From assembly GCF_002885955.2 (NCBI RefSeq), contig NZ_POQS01000010.1, positions 110,274 to 174,273 on the forward strand: 64,000 bases of DNA, given 5' to 3'. This DNA comes from Achromobacter pulmonis. GTDB taxonomy: Bacteria > Pseudomonadota > Gammaproteobacteria > Burkholderiales > Burkholderiaceae_B. The position numbers were made by a program, and so were the translations under genes. Positions 42,027 through 50,773 of the stretch are shown here, in pieces (the stretch's first letter is position 1; each line of letters starts with the position of its first letter). Below the pieces are notes generated by a model. It was not told the origin of the DNA and made no database searches. It worked only from the letters and a program-made list of their open reading frames with translations.

Positions 42027-42660
42027 GGCGGGAAGGAGAAGTAGAGGCGGCGCCGGGCTCCAGGCCGATATACAGCGGCGTGTCGCAGGCCGGCCCGCGG
42101 CGCTTGAGTATCTGCACCGACAGCCCGCCCGGCGCGGGCGCCAGCGCCAGCCGCAAGGGCGCGGGCGTGGCGTTGCGGGCCGCCTCGGCGGGACGCAGGG
42201 CGACGAACAGCAGGTCGCTGGCCTGGGCGGCCAGGTGCAGGCGGCGCAGGGACTCGGGCCGTACCCGGGGCAGCCAGCAGATCAGGGCCCCGCAGCTGCC
42301 GTTCTTCAGGATCTGCTCGGCGGCCCAGAGCGCATCGGCGGGTTTCTCGGGGGCCACCCACAACAGCTGGCGCGGGTCCAGCCGCCAGCTCATCCAGCTG
42401 GCGATATGCGGCGCGTGCGGCGGCTGCACCAGCGCGATGGCGCGGCGGGTTTCCAGCTGCGCCAGGGCCGGACGCAGCAGGCGGATTTCGCCGACGCCGG
42501 GATGCGGCGCCAGCAGCTCGATCAGCGAACCCAGCGGCCAGCCGCCATCCGGCAGCTCGGCCGACAGCGCCGCATGCCCGGTGGGCAGGCAGCGGGCGGC
42601 ACCCTGAGCCAGTTGGGTGGCGCGCCATAGCGCGGGATGGATGCGTTCCGGGGACTGCAT
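41956..42660 (-). CDS. imuA: ImuA, RecA/SulA-like mutasome subunit
   Basis: This 234-residue protein starts MQSPERIHPALWRATQLAQG, with SAELPDGGWPLGSLIELLAP in the place of the RecA Walker region. CGALICWLPRVRPESLRRLH and ALRLALAPAPGGLSVQILKR, the conserved C-terminal segments, follow. The ATG at 42660 is preferred over a TTG ten codons earlier. It is the first gene of the mutagenesis operon, 36 bases after the LexA box. Confidence 0.92.
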   Translation of the reverse strand: MQSPERIHPALWRATQLAQGAARCLPTGHAALSAELPDGGWPLGSLIELLAPHPGVGEIRLLRPALAQLETRRAIALVQPPHAPHIASWMSWRLDPRQLLWVAPEKPADALWAAEQILKNGSCGALICWLPRVRPESLRRLHLAAQASDLLFVALRPAEAARNATPAPLRLALAPAPGGLSVQILKRRGPACDTPLYIGLEPGAASTSPSRHAPLDRRLPALPAAGRHTPALAA

Positions 42661-42696
42661 GGCAACACGTAGGAAAGGTCTGAGAACCAATTATAG

Positions 42697-42712
42697 CTGT
42701 ATGAATATACAG
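42697..42712. promoter_or_regulatory. LexA (SOS) box
   Basis: CTGTATGAATATACAG matches the CTGT-N8-ACAG LexA operator and keeps the AT-rich middle of the E. coli consensus. It lies before imuA, as expected for an SOS-induced imuA-imuB-dnaE2 operon. Confidence 0.9.
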
Positions 42713-42830
42713 TAGTCGTCGTGGGCAGACCATCTACATTTTGCTGTGTGGCGGCGACAAGAAATCCCAATCGCGGGATATTGCAATAGCCAAGAGCTTA
42801 TGGGCCGAACTTAAACGGAGTGCAACATGA
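42705..42830 (+). pseudogene. 5'-truncated RelE-type toxin gene
   Basis: The open stretch before the antitoxin reads RRGQTIYILLCGGDKKSQ, then SRDIAIAKSLWAELKRSAT and TGA. LLCGGDKxxQxxDIxxA is the C-terminal hallmark of RelE-like killer proteins that pair with this antitoxin family. The frame is closed by TGA at 42702 and has no start codon, so about the first two thirds of the toxin are missing. What remains begins inside the LexA box of the imu operon. The stop overlaps the antitoxin start as ATGA. Confidence 0.85.
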
Positions 42831-43129
42831 CAAAGCTGCGTGATTTCGATCCGGCGAACTATCTGACCGATGACGAGACGATTGCCCACTATCTGGCAGA
42901 TGCGATTCAGGATGCCGATCCGGATGCTTTCCTTCAAGCGCTGGGCGATGTGGCCCGCGCGCGCGGGATTGGCACGATAGCTGAGGAATCGGGATTGGCC
43001 CGCACCAATCTTTATCGCGTCCTCGCTCCTGGGGCCAATCCCAGCTACCGCACGCTGCGCCGCGTGATGGACACGTTGGGCGTATCCTTCACGGCGGTAT
43101 CCAAAACCAGGGATACGGTACCCGCCTAA
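42827..43129 (+). CDS. Addiction-module antidote protein (helix-turn-helix)
   Basis: This 100-residue antitoxin of the family paired with RelE-like killers starts KLRDFDPANYLTDDETIAHY and continues DPDAFLQALGDVARARGIG. The helix-turn-helix is IAEESGLARTNLYRVLAPGA. It is intact while the toxin before it is truncated, so it is a relic or a stand-alone DNA-binding protein. Codons here are less GC-rich than in the neighbours, which hints at transfer. The 3' end overlaps the convergent permease stop by 4 bases. Confidence 0.88.
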   Translation: MTKLRDFDPANYLTDDETIAHYLADAIQDADPDAFLQALGDVARARGIGTIAEESGLARTNLYRVLAPGANPSYRTLRRVMDTLGVSFTAVSKTRDTVPA

Positions 43130-44661
43130 CCGCGAACGTCGGCAGCAGCGGGCCGGGCGCTCGGCGCGCCGGTTTCGCGGGCCAGGTCCACGCCGTAGAA
43201 GCGCATGTCCTGGTACCGGATCCAGCGCGATCCGCGCAGCAGCCGGTGGCCCAGCCAGAGGGCCAGGAACAGCGGAATCGCCAAGTAGGTGGAGATCACG
43301 CCGATCCAGTCGATGCGTTCTTCCAGAAAAGCCTGGTAGTTCTGGCCCAGCGTGACCAGCAGGCACAGTACGAAGGCCAGCAGCGGGCCGAAGGGGAACA
43401 GGCCGGCCTTGTAGGGCAGGTCGGCGGTGTCGTAGCCGTGCCTGACATAGCCCTGCCGGAAACGGTAGTGGCTGACCGCGATGCTCAGCCACACGATGAA
43501 TTCCGTCATGCCCGCGAAGTTAAGCAGCCAGATATAGACCGCCTTGGGGCTGTAGACCAGGCTGAACAGGCACAGGCAGGCCAGCAGCGCGGTCGCCAGC
43601 AATGCGTACAGCGGCACGCCGCTGCGGGTCAGGCGCATGAAAAGGGCGGGGGCCTGGCCTTCGCGCGCCATGTTGAACAGCATCCGCGTGGCCGCGTACA
43701 TGCCGGAATTGCCCGCCGACAGCACCGAGGTCAGGATGACGGCGTTCATCACCGTGGCCGCCGACAGCAGCCCGGCATGCTGGAATACCAGGGTGAAGGG
43801 GCTGACCGCGATGTCCTCGACCTCGTTGCGCAGCAGCTGCGGATCGGTATAGGGCAGCAGCAGGCCGATGATGAGAATGGCCAGCACGTAGAACAGCAGG
43901 ATGCGCCAGAACACGTGATTGATGGCGCGCGGCACGTTGCGCCGCGGGTTCTCGGATTCGCCGGCCGCCACGGCCACCAGTTCGGTGCCCTGGAAAGAAT
44001 AGGCCACCACCATGGCCACGCCGACCCAGGTGGCCGCGTTGCCCACGAAAGGCGCGTCGTCCACCGTCCAGTTTTGCAGCCCCACCGCGGGGCCGCCGTG
44101 GATGATGCCCACCAGCATCGCCAGCCCCACGCCGATGAAGCACAGCACCGCGGCTACCTTGATGATGGCGAACCAGTACTCGGCCTCGCCGAAGCTGCGC
44201 GCCGAGAACGCGTTCAGCCCGAAGGTCAGTGCCAGGAACGCCACGCTCCAGATCCATCCCGGGGTGTCGGGGAACCAGTACGCCATGACGAGCTGCGCGG
44301 CCACCACGTCCACCGCCACCACCGTGGCCCAGCTGACCCAGAAATTCCATCCCAGCGCGAAGCCGAAGCCCGGGTCCACGTAGCGCGAGGCGTAGGTGCA
44401 GAAAGAGCCCGAGACCGGCATGAAGGTCGCCAGTTCGCCCAGGCTGGTCATGATGAAATACACCATCAGCCCGATCGCCAGGTAGACCAGTAGCGCGCCG
44501 CCGGGGCCGGCCTGCGCGATGGCCGCGCCGGAGGCGACGAACAGGCCGGTGCCTATGGCCCCGCCTAGCGCTATCATCGTGAGGTGGCGCGCCTTGAGCA
44601 CGCGGTGCAGCTGATTCTGGCCGGCCGGCGTCGCGCCGGCTTCTGTTGTGGATGTTTGCAT
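43126..44661 (-). CDS. Amino-acid permease (APC superfamily, LysP/AroP-like)
   Basis: This 511-residue protein has 12 predicted helices. LKARHLTMIALGGAIGTGLF is the amino-acid permease signature, followed by GPGGALLVYLAIGLMVYFIM and AYSFQGTELVAVAAGESENP with the conserved G-T-E-L motif. It imports a basic, aromatic or neutral amino acid by proton symport; LysP-like and GabP-like permeases are the nearest types, and the sequence alone does not decide. The ATG at 44661 is preferred to one 12 codons upstream. Confidence 0.88.
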   Translation of the reverse strand: MQTSTTEAGATPAGQNQLHRVLKARHLTMIALGGAIGTGLFVASGAAIAQAGPGGALLVYLAIGLMVYFIMTSLGELATFMPVSGSFCTYASRYVDPGFGFALGWNFWVSWATVVAVDVVAAQLVMAYWFPDTPGWIWSVAFLALTFGLNAFSARSFGEAEYWFAIIKVAAVLCFIGVGLAMLVGIIHGGPAVGLQNWTVDDAPFVGNAATWVGVAMVVAYSFQGTELVAVAAGESENPRRNVPRAINHVFWRILLFYVLAILIIGLLLPYTDPQLLRNEVEDIAVSPFTLVFQHAGLLSAATVMNAVILTSVLSAGNSGMYAATRMLFNMAREGQAPALFMRLTRSGVPLYALLATALLACLCLFSLVYSPKAVYIWLLNFAGMTEFIVWLSIAVSHYRFRQGYVRHGYDTADLPYKAGLFPFGPLLAFVLCLLVTLGQNYQAFLEERIDWIGVISTYLAIPLFLALWLGHRLLRGSRWIRYQDMRFYGVDLARETGAPSARPAAADVRG

Positions 44662-44796
44662 TGCTGGGTGGGTGATGGCCGCGCACGCGGGCCACATATC
44701 TGGGGTGTCGGACTTTCAGGGACACCGGGCCGCGCATTTTACAATGCGGCAATAGGGGGCTGCCTGAGCGGCCCCAGGCCCGTACGGAGCAGTCTC

Positions 44797-45501
44797 ATGG
44801 CGTCTTCCAGTTCTATCGAATTCCTTCCCGATCCGGGCGTCGACGTGCGCCAGCTTTTCATCCTGCTGCATGGCGTGGGCGGCTCGCCCGACAATCTGCA
44901 GCCGCTGGCCCAGGCCGTGCGCGCGGCGTTTCCGGCGTCGGCCGTGCTGATCCCCGAGGGCTTCGAGCCCTTCGACGGCGGCGGCGCGGGCCGCCAATGG
45001 TTCTCGGTGCGCGGCGTGACCGAGGAAAACCGCCCCGAACGCGTGGCGCGGGCCCTGCCGCCCCTGGAGGCCTATGTGCGCCAGGCGCAGGCCCGTTTCG
45101 GCCTGCTGCAGTCCGACACGGCGCTGGCGGGGTTCTCGCAAGGCGCCATCATGGCGCTGGAACTGGTCCAGGCCCACGACGGCATGGCCGGCCGCGTCCT
45201 GGCCTTTTCCGGCCGCTACGCCCAGCTGCCGCGCTCCGCGCCGCAATACACCACGCTGCACCTGCTGCACGGGGCCGACGATCCGGTCATGGACGTGGCC
45301 CACATCCAGGCCGCCCAGGCGCGCCTGACCGAACTGCACGGCGATTCCACCATCGACGTGGCCACCCACGTGGGCCACGAACTGCATCCCGCCCTGATCG
45401 AGCGCGCCATCATGCGCCTGCAGACCTGCGTGCCGCTGCGCAGCTGGGAGGCGGCGCTGGGCCTGAACCAGACGCCGCCGGACGGCAGCACGGTGCACTG
45501 A
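44797..45501 (+). CDS. ypfH: Carboxylesterase/phospholipase (YpfH type)
   Basis: This 234-residue alpha/beta hydrolase has LFILLHGVGGSPDNLQPLA (oxyanion loop) and the nucleophile elbow ALAGFSQGAIMALEL. The acid is in LLHGADDPVMDVAH and the base in ATHVGHELHPALI. It fits the YpfH/LYPLA-like family of cytoplasmic carboxylesterases. GGAGC lies shortly before the ATG. It is divergent from the permease gene and meets the efflux operon end to end, with no space between stops. Confidence 0.87.
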   Translation: MASSSSIEFLPDPGVDVRQLFILLHGVGGSPDNLQPLAQAVRAAFPASAVLIPEGFEPFDGGGAGRQWFSVRGVTEENRPERVARALPPLEAYVRQAQARFGLLQSDTALAGFSQGAIMALELVQAHDGMAGRVLAFSGRYAQLPRSAPQYTTLHLLHGADDPVMDVAHIQAAQARLTELHGDSTIDVATHVGHELHPALIERAIMRLQTCVPLRSWEAALGLNQTPPDGSTVH

Positions 45502-46923
45502 TTACTTCTCCCAGCCCCCGCCCAGCGCCAGGAACAGCGCGATCTGGTCGTTGCTGAGTTCGGCCTGCGAGGCCGCCAGCGCGCTTTCGTTGGTGGCCAG
45601 CGTGCGTTCGGCGTCCAGCACGGTCAGGTAGTCGGTCTTGCCCAGGCGGAACAACTGGCTGGCCTGGGAGGCGGCCTCGGCGCTCTGGTCGCGCGCGGCG
45701 CGCAGGGCGCTGTCGCGGTCGAGCTGGCGGGCGTAGACCACCAGCGCGCTTTCGGTTTCGCGCAGCGCGTTGAGCACGGTGGCGTCGAAGCGCGCGGCGG
45801 CGGCCTTGGTGCCGGCCTGGGCCTGGGCGATGCGGGCCTGCGCGGCGCCGGTGTTGGGGATGGTCCAGGAGATCAGGGGGCCGACGCTCCAGCTGAAGGT
45901 GCCGCGGTCTCCGAACATGGTGGCGGGGCCGCCCGAGGCGGCCGACAGGCCCAGCGTGATCTTGGGGTAGAGGTCCGCGGTGGCCACGCCGATGCGCGCG
46001 GTCGCGGCGGCCAGCGCGCGCTCGGCCTGGCGGATGTCGGGACGGCGGCGCAGCAGTTCGGCGCCGTCTCCCACCGGTATGGTGTCGGCCAGCCGGGGAG
46101 GCTCGGCGCATTGCAGCAGGGCGGGCGTGATTTCCGCGGGCGTCTGGCCGGTCAGCGCCGCCAGGCGGTAGAGCGCGGTGCGCTGCTGCGCCTCGAACGG
46201 CGGCAGGTTGGCCCGCAGCTGCTGCAGCTGGCTGCGCGCGCGCGTCACGTCCAGCACGGTGCCGCGGCCGGCCTGCTGCAGCCGCTGCACCGCGTCCAGC
46301 GATTCCTGCTGCACTTTCACCGAATGCCGGGCCGAAGCCAGCTGCATGCCGGCCGAACAGACGGTGGCGTAGGCCCGGGCGGTTTCGGCGGCCACGGTGA
46401 CGCGGGTGGCGTCGTAGGCGGCCTGCGCGGCCTGGGCGTCGCCGCTGGAGGCTTCGATCGCGCGGCGGATCTGGCCGAACAGGTCCAGTTGGTAGGACAC
46501 GCCGGCGCCGGCGGAGTACGACCAGCGGTTGGGCGGATCGATGCCGGGCTGCATTTCCTGCAGGCCCGAGGCGTGGCCGTAGGTGGGCGAGGCGTTGACG
46601 CCGAGGCTGGGCTGCTGCTGCGCCTGGGTTTCGCGCAGGACGGCCTGGGCGCGTTCGAGGTTGGCGCCGGCCACGCGCAGGTCGGTGTTGGCGGCCAGCG
46701 CCTTTTCCACCAGTCCGTCCAGCGTGGGGTCGTTGTACAGGCGCCACCAGCGGCCGGGCACCGCGTCCTGCCGGAACACGTCCTCCTGGGCCTGCGCGAA
46801 AGGCGCCTGCGCGCTCTGCCGCTCGGCCACCGCGTCCGCGGGCACCTGGTAGTCGGGGCCCACGGTGGTGCATCCGGCCAGCGCAAGGGCCAGCATCAGC
46901 GGCAGGAGGTTTCTGGTATTCAT
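45502..46923 (-). CDS. NodT-family outer-membrane efflux lipoprotein
   Basis: The 473-residue TolC-like protein has a lipoprotein signal (LLPLMLALALAGC). Two outer-membrane-efflux repeats each contain long alpha-hairpins (WWRLYNDPTLDGLVEKALAA, ELLRRRPDIRQAERALAAAT). YQLDLFGQIRRAIEASSGD and IPNTGAAQARIAQAQAGTKA mark the barrel parts. It forms the outer channel of the MarR-FUSC-DUF1656-HlyD efflux operon and is its last gene. Confidence 0.9.
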   Translation of the reverse strand: MNTRNLLPLMLALALAGCTTVGPDYQVPADAVAERQSAQAPFAQAQEDVFRQDAVPGRWWRLYNDPTLDGLVEKALAANTDLRVAGANLERAQAVLRETQAQQQPSLGVNASPTYGHASGLQEMQPGIDPPNRWSYSAGAGVSYQLDLFGQIRRAIEASSGDAQAAQAAYDATRVTVAAETARAYATVCSAGMQLASARHSVKVQQESLDAVQRLQQAGRGTVLDVTRARSQLQQLRANLPPFEAQQRTALYRLAALTGQTPAEITPALLQCAEPPRLADTIPVGDGAELLRRRPDIRQAERALAAATARIGVATADLYPKITLGLSAASGGPATMFGDRGTFSWSVGPLISWTIPNTGAAQARIAQAQAGTKAAAARFDATVLNALRETESALVVYARQLDRDSALRAARDQSAEAASQASQLFRLGKTDYLTVLDAERTLATNESALAASQAELSNDQIALFLALGGGWEK

Positions 46924-46975
46924 GGCAATCACACGGTATGGCGTCGGGTAAAGGGTAAAGAGGGTAAAGACGGGA

Positions 46976-47890
46976 TCAGGAAGACTGCGGGGTGTGCGCA
47001 GAGGCATGCCGGGGCGGGCTGTCGACCGCCACGGTGGCGGTCTGGCCGGCCACCAGGCGCACGCCTTCGGGCACGTCGTCGATCTTCACGCGCACCGGGA
47101 TGCGCTGCGCCAAGCGGACCCAGTTGAAGGTCGGGTTCACGTTGGGCAGCAGGTTGGCGCCGGTGCTGCGGTCGCGATCGGCGATGCCCTGGGCGATGCT
47201 TTCCACGTGGCCGCGGATCAGCCGCGAATCGCCCATCAGCGTCACCGTGACGGGATCGCCTTCGTGCACGCGCGGCAGCTTGGTTTCCTCGAAGTAGCCT
47301 TCGACGTAGAACGAGCCCGCGTCCACCAGCGCCATCACGCCGCGGCCGGCGGTGGCGTAGGAGCCCGCGCGCAGGTCCAGGTTGGTGACGCGGCCGTCGG
47401 TGGCCGCGACCACGCGGCTGCGTTCGAGATTCAGGCGCGCGGTGTCGAGCTGGACTTCGGCCTGCGCCAGCGCGGCCTCGGCCTGCTGCAGGCGGGTCTC
47501 GCTCTGTTCCAGCGCCTCGGCGGCCACCAGCCGGCCCAGCGCGCGGTTGCGCTTGGCGTCGCGCAGCGCCTGCGTGCGCGCCACCTGCTGCGAATGCACC
47601 GAGGCCTGGGCCTGGTCGAACGCCAGCTGGAAGCGCGCGCGGTCGATTTCGAACAGCACGTCGCCGGCCTTCACGTCCTGGTTGTCGTGCACCGGCACGC
47701 TGGTGACCAGGCCGGAGACGTCGGGCGCGACCTGCACCACGTAGGCCTTGACGCGGCCGTCGCGCGTCCAGGGTTCGACTTCATAGTGCACCCAGAGCTG
47801 CCAGCCGGCGTAGGCGGCCGCGGCGACGACGACGGCCGTCACGGCGAACCTGCCGATGGCGGAAGGGCGCAGGGCGTTGGGGAGTTTCAT
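46976..47890 (-). CDS. HlyD/EmrA-family membrane fusion protein (AaeA-like)
   Basis: This 304-residue periplasmic adaptor has one N-terminal helix (AVTAVVVAAAAYAGWQLWVH) and WTRDGRVKAYVVQVAPDVSG with VHDNQDVKAGDVLFEID, the lipoyl half. An alpha-hairpin (about 85-155) and the second half RVTNLDLRAGSYATAGRGVM follow, then the beta-barrel. It links the FUSC pump to the outer-membrane channel. It overlaps the DUF1656 gene by 4 bases. The gap to the NodT gene is 52 bases. Confidence 0.9.
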   Translation of the reverse strand: MKLPNALRPSAIGRFAVTAVVVAAAAYAGWQLWVHYEVEPWTRDGRVKAYVVQVAPDVSGLVTSVPVHDNQDVKAGDVLFEIDRARFQLAFDQAQASVHSQQVARTQALRDAKRNRALGRLVAAEALEQSETRLQQAEAALAQAEVQLDTARLNLERSRVVAATDGRVTNLDLRAGSYATAGRGVMALVDAGSFYVEGYFEETKLPRVHEGDPVTVTLMGDSRLIRGHVESIAQGIADRDRSTGANLLPNVNPTFNWVRLAQRIPVRVKIDDVPEGVRLVAGQTATVAVDSPPRHASAHTPQSS

Positions 47891-48105
47891 GCGGATCTCT
47901 GAAGAAAATACGGGGAAATGAGGGAAACGCCATACAGCAGCACCACGAACAGCGCCAGGTCGAACAGCGCGGGGTGCCATACCAGGCGGTACAGCCCGGC
48001 GCGGGCCAGCACGCGGCGCACGGCCCAGGCGATGCCCAGGGTGGCCACGCCCAGCACCAGCAGCCAGGGGAAGTAAATGCCGTAGAGATTGAATTCGCCG
48101 ATCAT
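47887..48105 (-). CDS. DUF1656 small membrane protein (AaeX-like)
   Basis: The 72-residue protein has two predicted helices: MIGEFNLYGIYFPWLLVLGV, then LFDLALFVVLLYGVSLIS. DUF1656 proteins lie between FUSC pumps and their HlyD partners, as AaeX does in the aae operon. The role is unknown but the position is conserved. It overlaps both neighbours by 4 bases. Confidence 0.87.
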   Translation of the reverse strand: MIGEFNLYGIYFPWLLVLGVATLGIAWAVRRVLARAGLYRLVWHPALFDLALFVVLLYGVSLISPYFLQRSA

Positions 48106-50156
48106 GATGTCTGGCCCTCCAGCGTCGGATGGGGCGGTTGGTAATCGGGGGCGTCGGGGAAGAAGGCGCGGCGGATGCCCACCAGGGCCACCACGGCGCG
48201 CGCCCGCGCGCCCTCGTGCTGCGCGGTGCTGGCGACGCTGGACAGCGCGCGGTCGATCTGCGCCAGGAATTCCGGCGTTTTCTGTCCCGGCTGCCAGGCC
48301 TGGCGAGCCCGGAAGAAGCCGGCCAGGCTGGCCAGCAGCGGCGCGATGGCGGCCTCGGCCATGGGCAGGTGGCGGCGCACGCGCTGCAGTTCGGTGATGT
48401 CGCGGCCCACGCGCAGGTCCTTGAGCGCGTCGGCGGCGACCACGTCGTCCGGGCGCTTGGCCAGCGCCAGGCGCGGCTGCAGCAGGCCGATGCGGTCCAG
48501 CATGCGGGCGGCGTAGGTGTGGCGCTCGGGGGCGCGCGGCGAACTTGCCAGTATTTCCAGTTCTTTCCAGTTGGCGGCCTGGATGCGGCGCGCGCTGCGG
48601 TCGGCGCTGACCGTGCGGAAGAGGGCGGCGACGATGGCGGCGGTGGCCACGCCGATGTTCTGCGCGATCTGCGCGTCGATGAAGGACACGATGTCGGCGG
48701 TATGGGTGTCCTGCAGCGCCAGCGTGCCCACGAAGCCGAACACGAAGGCCATGGCCTTGCCGACGGTGGCGGGGCGCGAGATGTACACCCCCAGCACGAA
48801 GGCCGTGGGCAGCATCGCCAGCACCAGCATTTCGAACGAATGGATGGCGGGCATGATGCCCAGCAGGTACAGCGCCGACAGCGGAATGGAATAGATGGTG
48901 TAGGTCAGGAACTGCATGATGCCGGGCACGGGATTGTCCTGCGAGGCGAAAATGCAGCTGGCGATCGCGGCCATCAGCGCGGCCGAGCCGCCGTTGCTCC
49001 AGGCGGTGCCGATCCAGAACGCGCTGCAGATCGAAATCGCCACGCCGGCGGCCAGCGCCGACAGCAGCGCGAGCTGGCGGTCGCGGTGCAGCACGGTATT
49101 GGAGGAAACGCGCCTGGCGCGCGACGGACGCAGCGGCGCGCCCTGCAGCCCGGCGCGGATGTCGCGGCGCAGGGCCAGGCATTGGTCGTAGGTGTCGATG
49201 AGTTCGCGCAGCCGCGTCATCAGGCTGGCCAGCAGCGCGTCGCGCCAGGTGGCGCGCCCGTCGATGGCGGGCGTGAGCCTGGCCGCCTCGGCGCGCAGGC
49301 GCAGGGCGTCCTCGTGCGTGGCGAGCGCGCCGGCGTTGATCCATTCGGAGATGTCGCGCAGCAGCGCGGAAACCTCCTGCGGCAGCGCCTGGCCGTCGGC
49401 CTGCAGCGCCAGCATGCGGTCCTCCACGGCGGAAACGATGGGCGTCAGGGCCGCGACCTGGTCCTGCATGGCGCGCACCGCGCCCGCGGTCCAGCGCAGG
49501 TTGCCGGTGTCGAAGGGCACGTGGGTGGACAGCAGGCGCAGTTGCGTGATGTCGTTGGCCAGCGTGCGGCGGTCGCGGTCCTTCTGCTCGTCGGTCTGGC
49601 CGCTGAGCGTGTCGTGCATCCAGTTGCGCGCCCCGCGCACCGCCTTGTCCAGCAGCTGCAGCAGCGTGGGGGCCAGGCCTTGCGGCAGCACGATGCTGTG
49701 GACCAGCGTGGCGCTGACGATGCCCAGGCAGATTTCCTCGACCCGGGCCAGCGCCGTGTCGAACACCAGGGACGGCTCGGTCACGCTGGAAAAGCCGATC
49801 ATGGCGGCGGTATAGCCGGCCAGCATGAACAGGTACGAACGCGGGGTGCGGTCCAGCACCGACAGGTACAGGCAGACGCCCACCCACACCACCATGGCCG
49901 CGACCATGACGACCGGGGAGTTCGACAGCTGCGGCACCATGTAGACGGTGACGGCCGAGCCGACGAAGGTGCCCGTCAGGCGGTACAGCGCCTTGGAGCG
50001 CACCGCGCCCGACCAGGGCTGGGCCACGATGTATGCGGTGGTCATGGCCCAGAACGGGCGCGGCAGGCCCATGCTGTACGCCACGTACAGCGCCAGCACG
50101 GCGCTCAGATACGCCTGGAGCGAGAAGATGGTTTCGCGCAGGGTAGGCAGTTTCAC
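48102..50156 (-). CDS. FUSC-family efflux pump (AaeB/fusaric-acid-resistance type)
   Basis: This 684-residue inner-membrane protein has two blocks of about six helices: AYLSAVLALYVAYSMGLPRP with FWAMTTAYIVAQPWSGAVRS near the start, and QLALLSALAAGVAISICSAF in the second half. Cytoplasmic regions of about 200 residues follow each. FUSC proteins export aromatic carboxylates such as p-hydroxybenzoate or fusaric acid. The GTG start at 50156 overlaps the MarR stop by 4 bases (GTGA). Confidence 0.9.
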   Translation of the reverse strand: MKLPTLRETIFSLQAYLSAVLALYVAYSMGLPRPFWAMTTAYIVAQPWSGAVRSKALYRLTGTFVGSAVTVYMVPQLSNSPVVMVAAMVVWVGVCLYLSVLDRTPRSYLFMLAGYTAAMIGFSSVTEPSLVFDTALARVEEICLGIVSATLVHSIVLPQGLAPTLLQLLDKAVRGARNWMHDTLSGQTDEQKDRDRRTLANDITQLRLLSTHVPFDTGNLRWTAGAVRAMQDQVAALTPIVSAVEDRMLALQADGQALPQEVSALLRDISEWINAGALATHEDALRLRAEAARLTPAIDGRATWRDALLASLMTRLRELIDTYDQCLALRRDIRAGLQGAPLRPSRARRVSSNTVLHRDRQLALLSALAAGVAISICSAFWIGTAWSNGGSAALMAAIASCIFASQDNPVPGIMQFLTYTIYSIPLSALYLLGIMPAIHSFEMLVLAMLPTAFVLGVYISRPATVGKAMAFVFGFVGTLALQDTHTADIVSFIDAQIAQNIGVATAAIVAALFRTVSADRSARRIQAANWKELEILASSPRAPERHTYAARMLDRIGLLQPRLALAKRPDDVVAADALKDLRVGRDITELQRVRRHLPMAEAAIAPLLASLAGFFRARQAWQPGQKTPEFLAQIDRALSSVASTAQHEGARARAVVALVGIRRAFFPDAPDYQPPHPTLEGQTS

Positions 50157-50629
50157 GGCTGCTCGTCCTGTTGCTGCGCGCCGGCGCCGCTGCGGCCCAG
50201 CGCGGCCTTGAGGCTTTCGAAGACCCGGTGGCAGGCCTCCAGGTCCGCCGCGTCTATGCCGCGGAACAGGTGGCGGCGCAATTCGACCAGCACGTCCTCG
50301 ACCTGCGCGCGCAAGGCCTGGCCGGCGTCGGTCAGGTGCAGGGTGCGGGCGCGGCGGTCATGCGGGTCCTCGCGGCGTTCCATCAGGCCGGCGGCGACAA
50401 GCTGGTCCAGCACCCGCACCAGCGAGGGGCCTTCGACGCCCAGCGCCTCGGCCAGGGCGCCCTGGCGCACGCCGTCTCCCAGACGGCCGGTCAGGATGAC
50501 GGGCCAGGCCGTGGCCTGGGAAAGTCCGTAGTCGGCCAGGGCCTTGTCGGCGGCGCCGCGATAGGCGCGCGACAGCACCATCAGGTTGGACGTGGTGGCC
50601 ATGAGCTGGAAGTCGGTGGGCGTGTTCAT
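50153..50629 (-). CDS. MarR-family transcriptional regulator
   Basis: This 158-residue winged-helix protein has YGLSQATAWPVILTGRLGDG, then GALAEALGVEGPSLVRVLDQ as the recognition helix region and REDPHDRRARTLHLTDAG as the wing. It is the first gene of the efflux operon and is translationally coupled to the pump, so it probably represses the operon until a phenolic or other aromatic acid binds. A palindromic site lies just upstream. Confidence 0.9.
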   Translation of the reverse strand: MNTPTDFQLMATTSNLMVLSRAYRGAADKALADYGLSQATAWPVILTGRLGDGVRQGALAEALGVEGPSLVRVLDQLVAAGLMERREDPHDRRARTLHLTDAGQALRAQVEDVLVELRRHLFRGIDAADLEACHRVFESLKAALGRSGAGAQQQDEQP

Positions 50630-50632
50630 GGA

Positions 50633-50652
50633 ATAGATTGTATCCTATCTAT
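50633..50652. promoter_or_regulatory. Candidate MarR operator
   Basis: ATAGAT, 8 bases, ATCTAT form a perfect inverted repeat 4 bases before the MarR start, in an AT-rich stretch. The spacing of about one helical turn and the position suit autorepression. Confidence 0.6.
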
Positions 50653-50713
50653 TAGCTTACTATTAATTGAAAATGACGAAGATCTCCATTGATTGTTTCA
50701 ATCGAAAAGATAA

Positions 50714-50747
50714 GAGCCCGGTTTTCCAGGGATGGAAAACCGGGCTC
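50714..50747 (-). terminator. Rho-independent terminator after queD
   Basis: GAGCCCGGTTTTCC and GGAAAACCGGGCTC form a perfect 14-base-pair stem with a 6-base loop. On the minus strand it is followed by TTATCTTTT. It ends the queE-queD transcript before the MarR operon and may also work weakly the other way. Confidence 0.9.
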
Positions 50748-50773
50748 GGATGGGGCGATCGGCCGGGGCGCGC

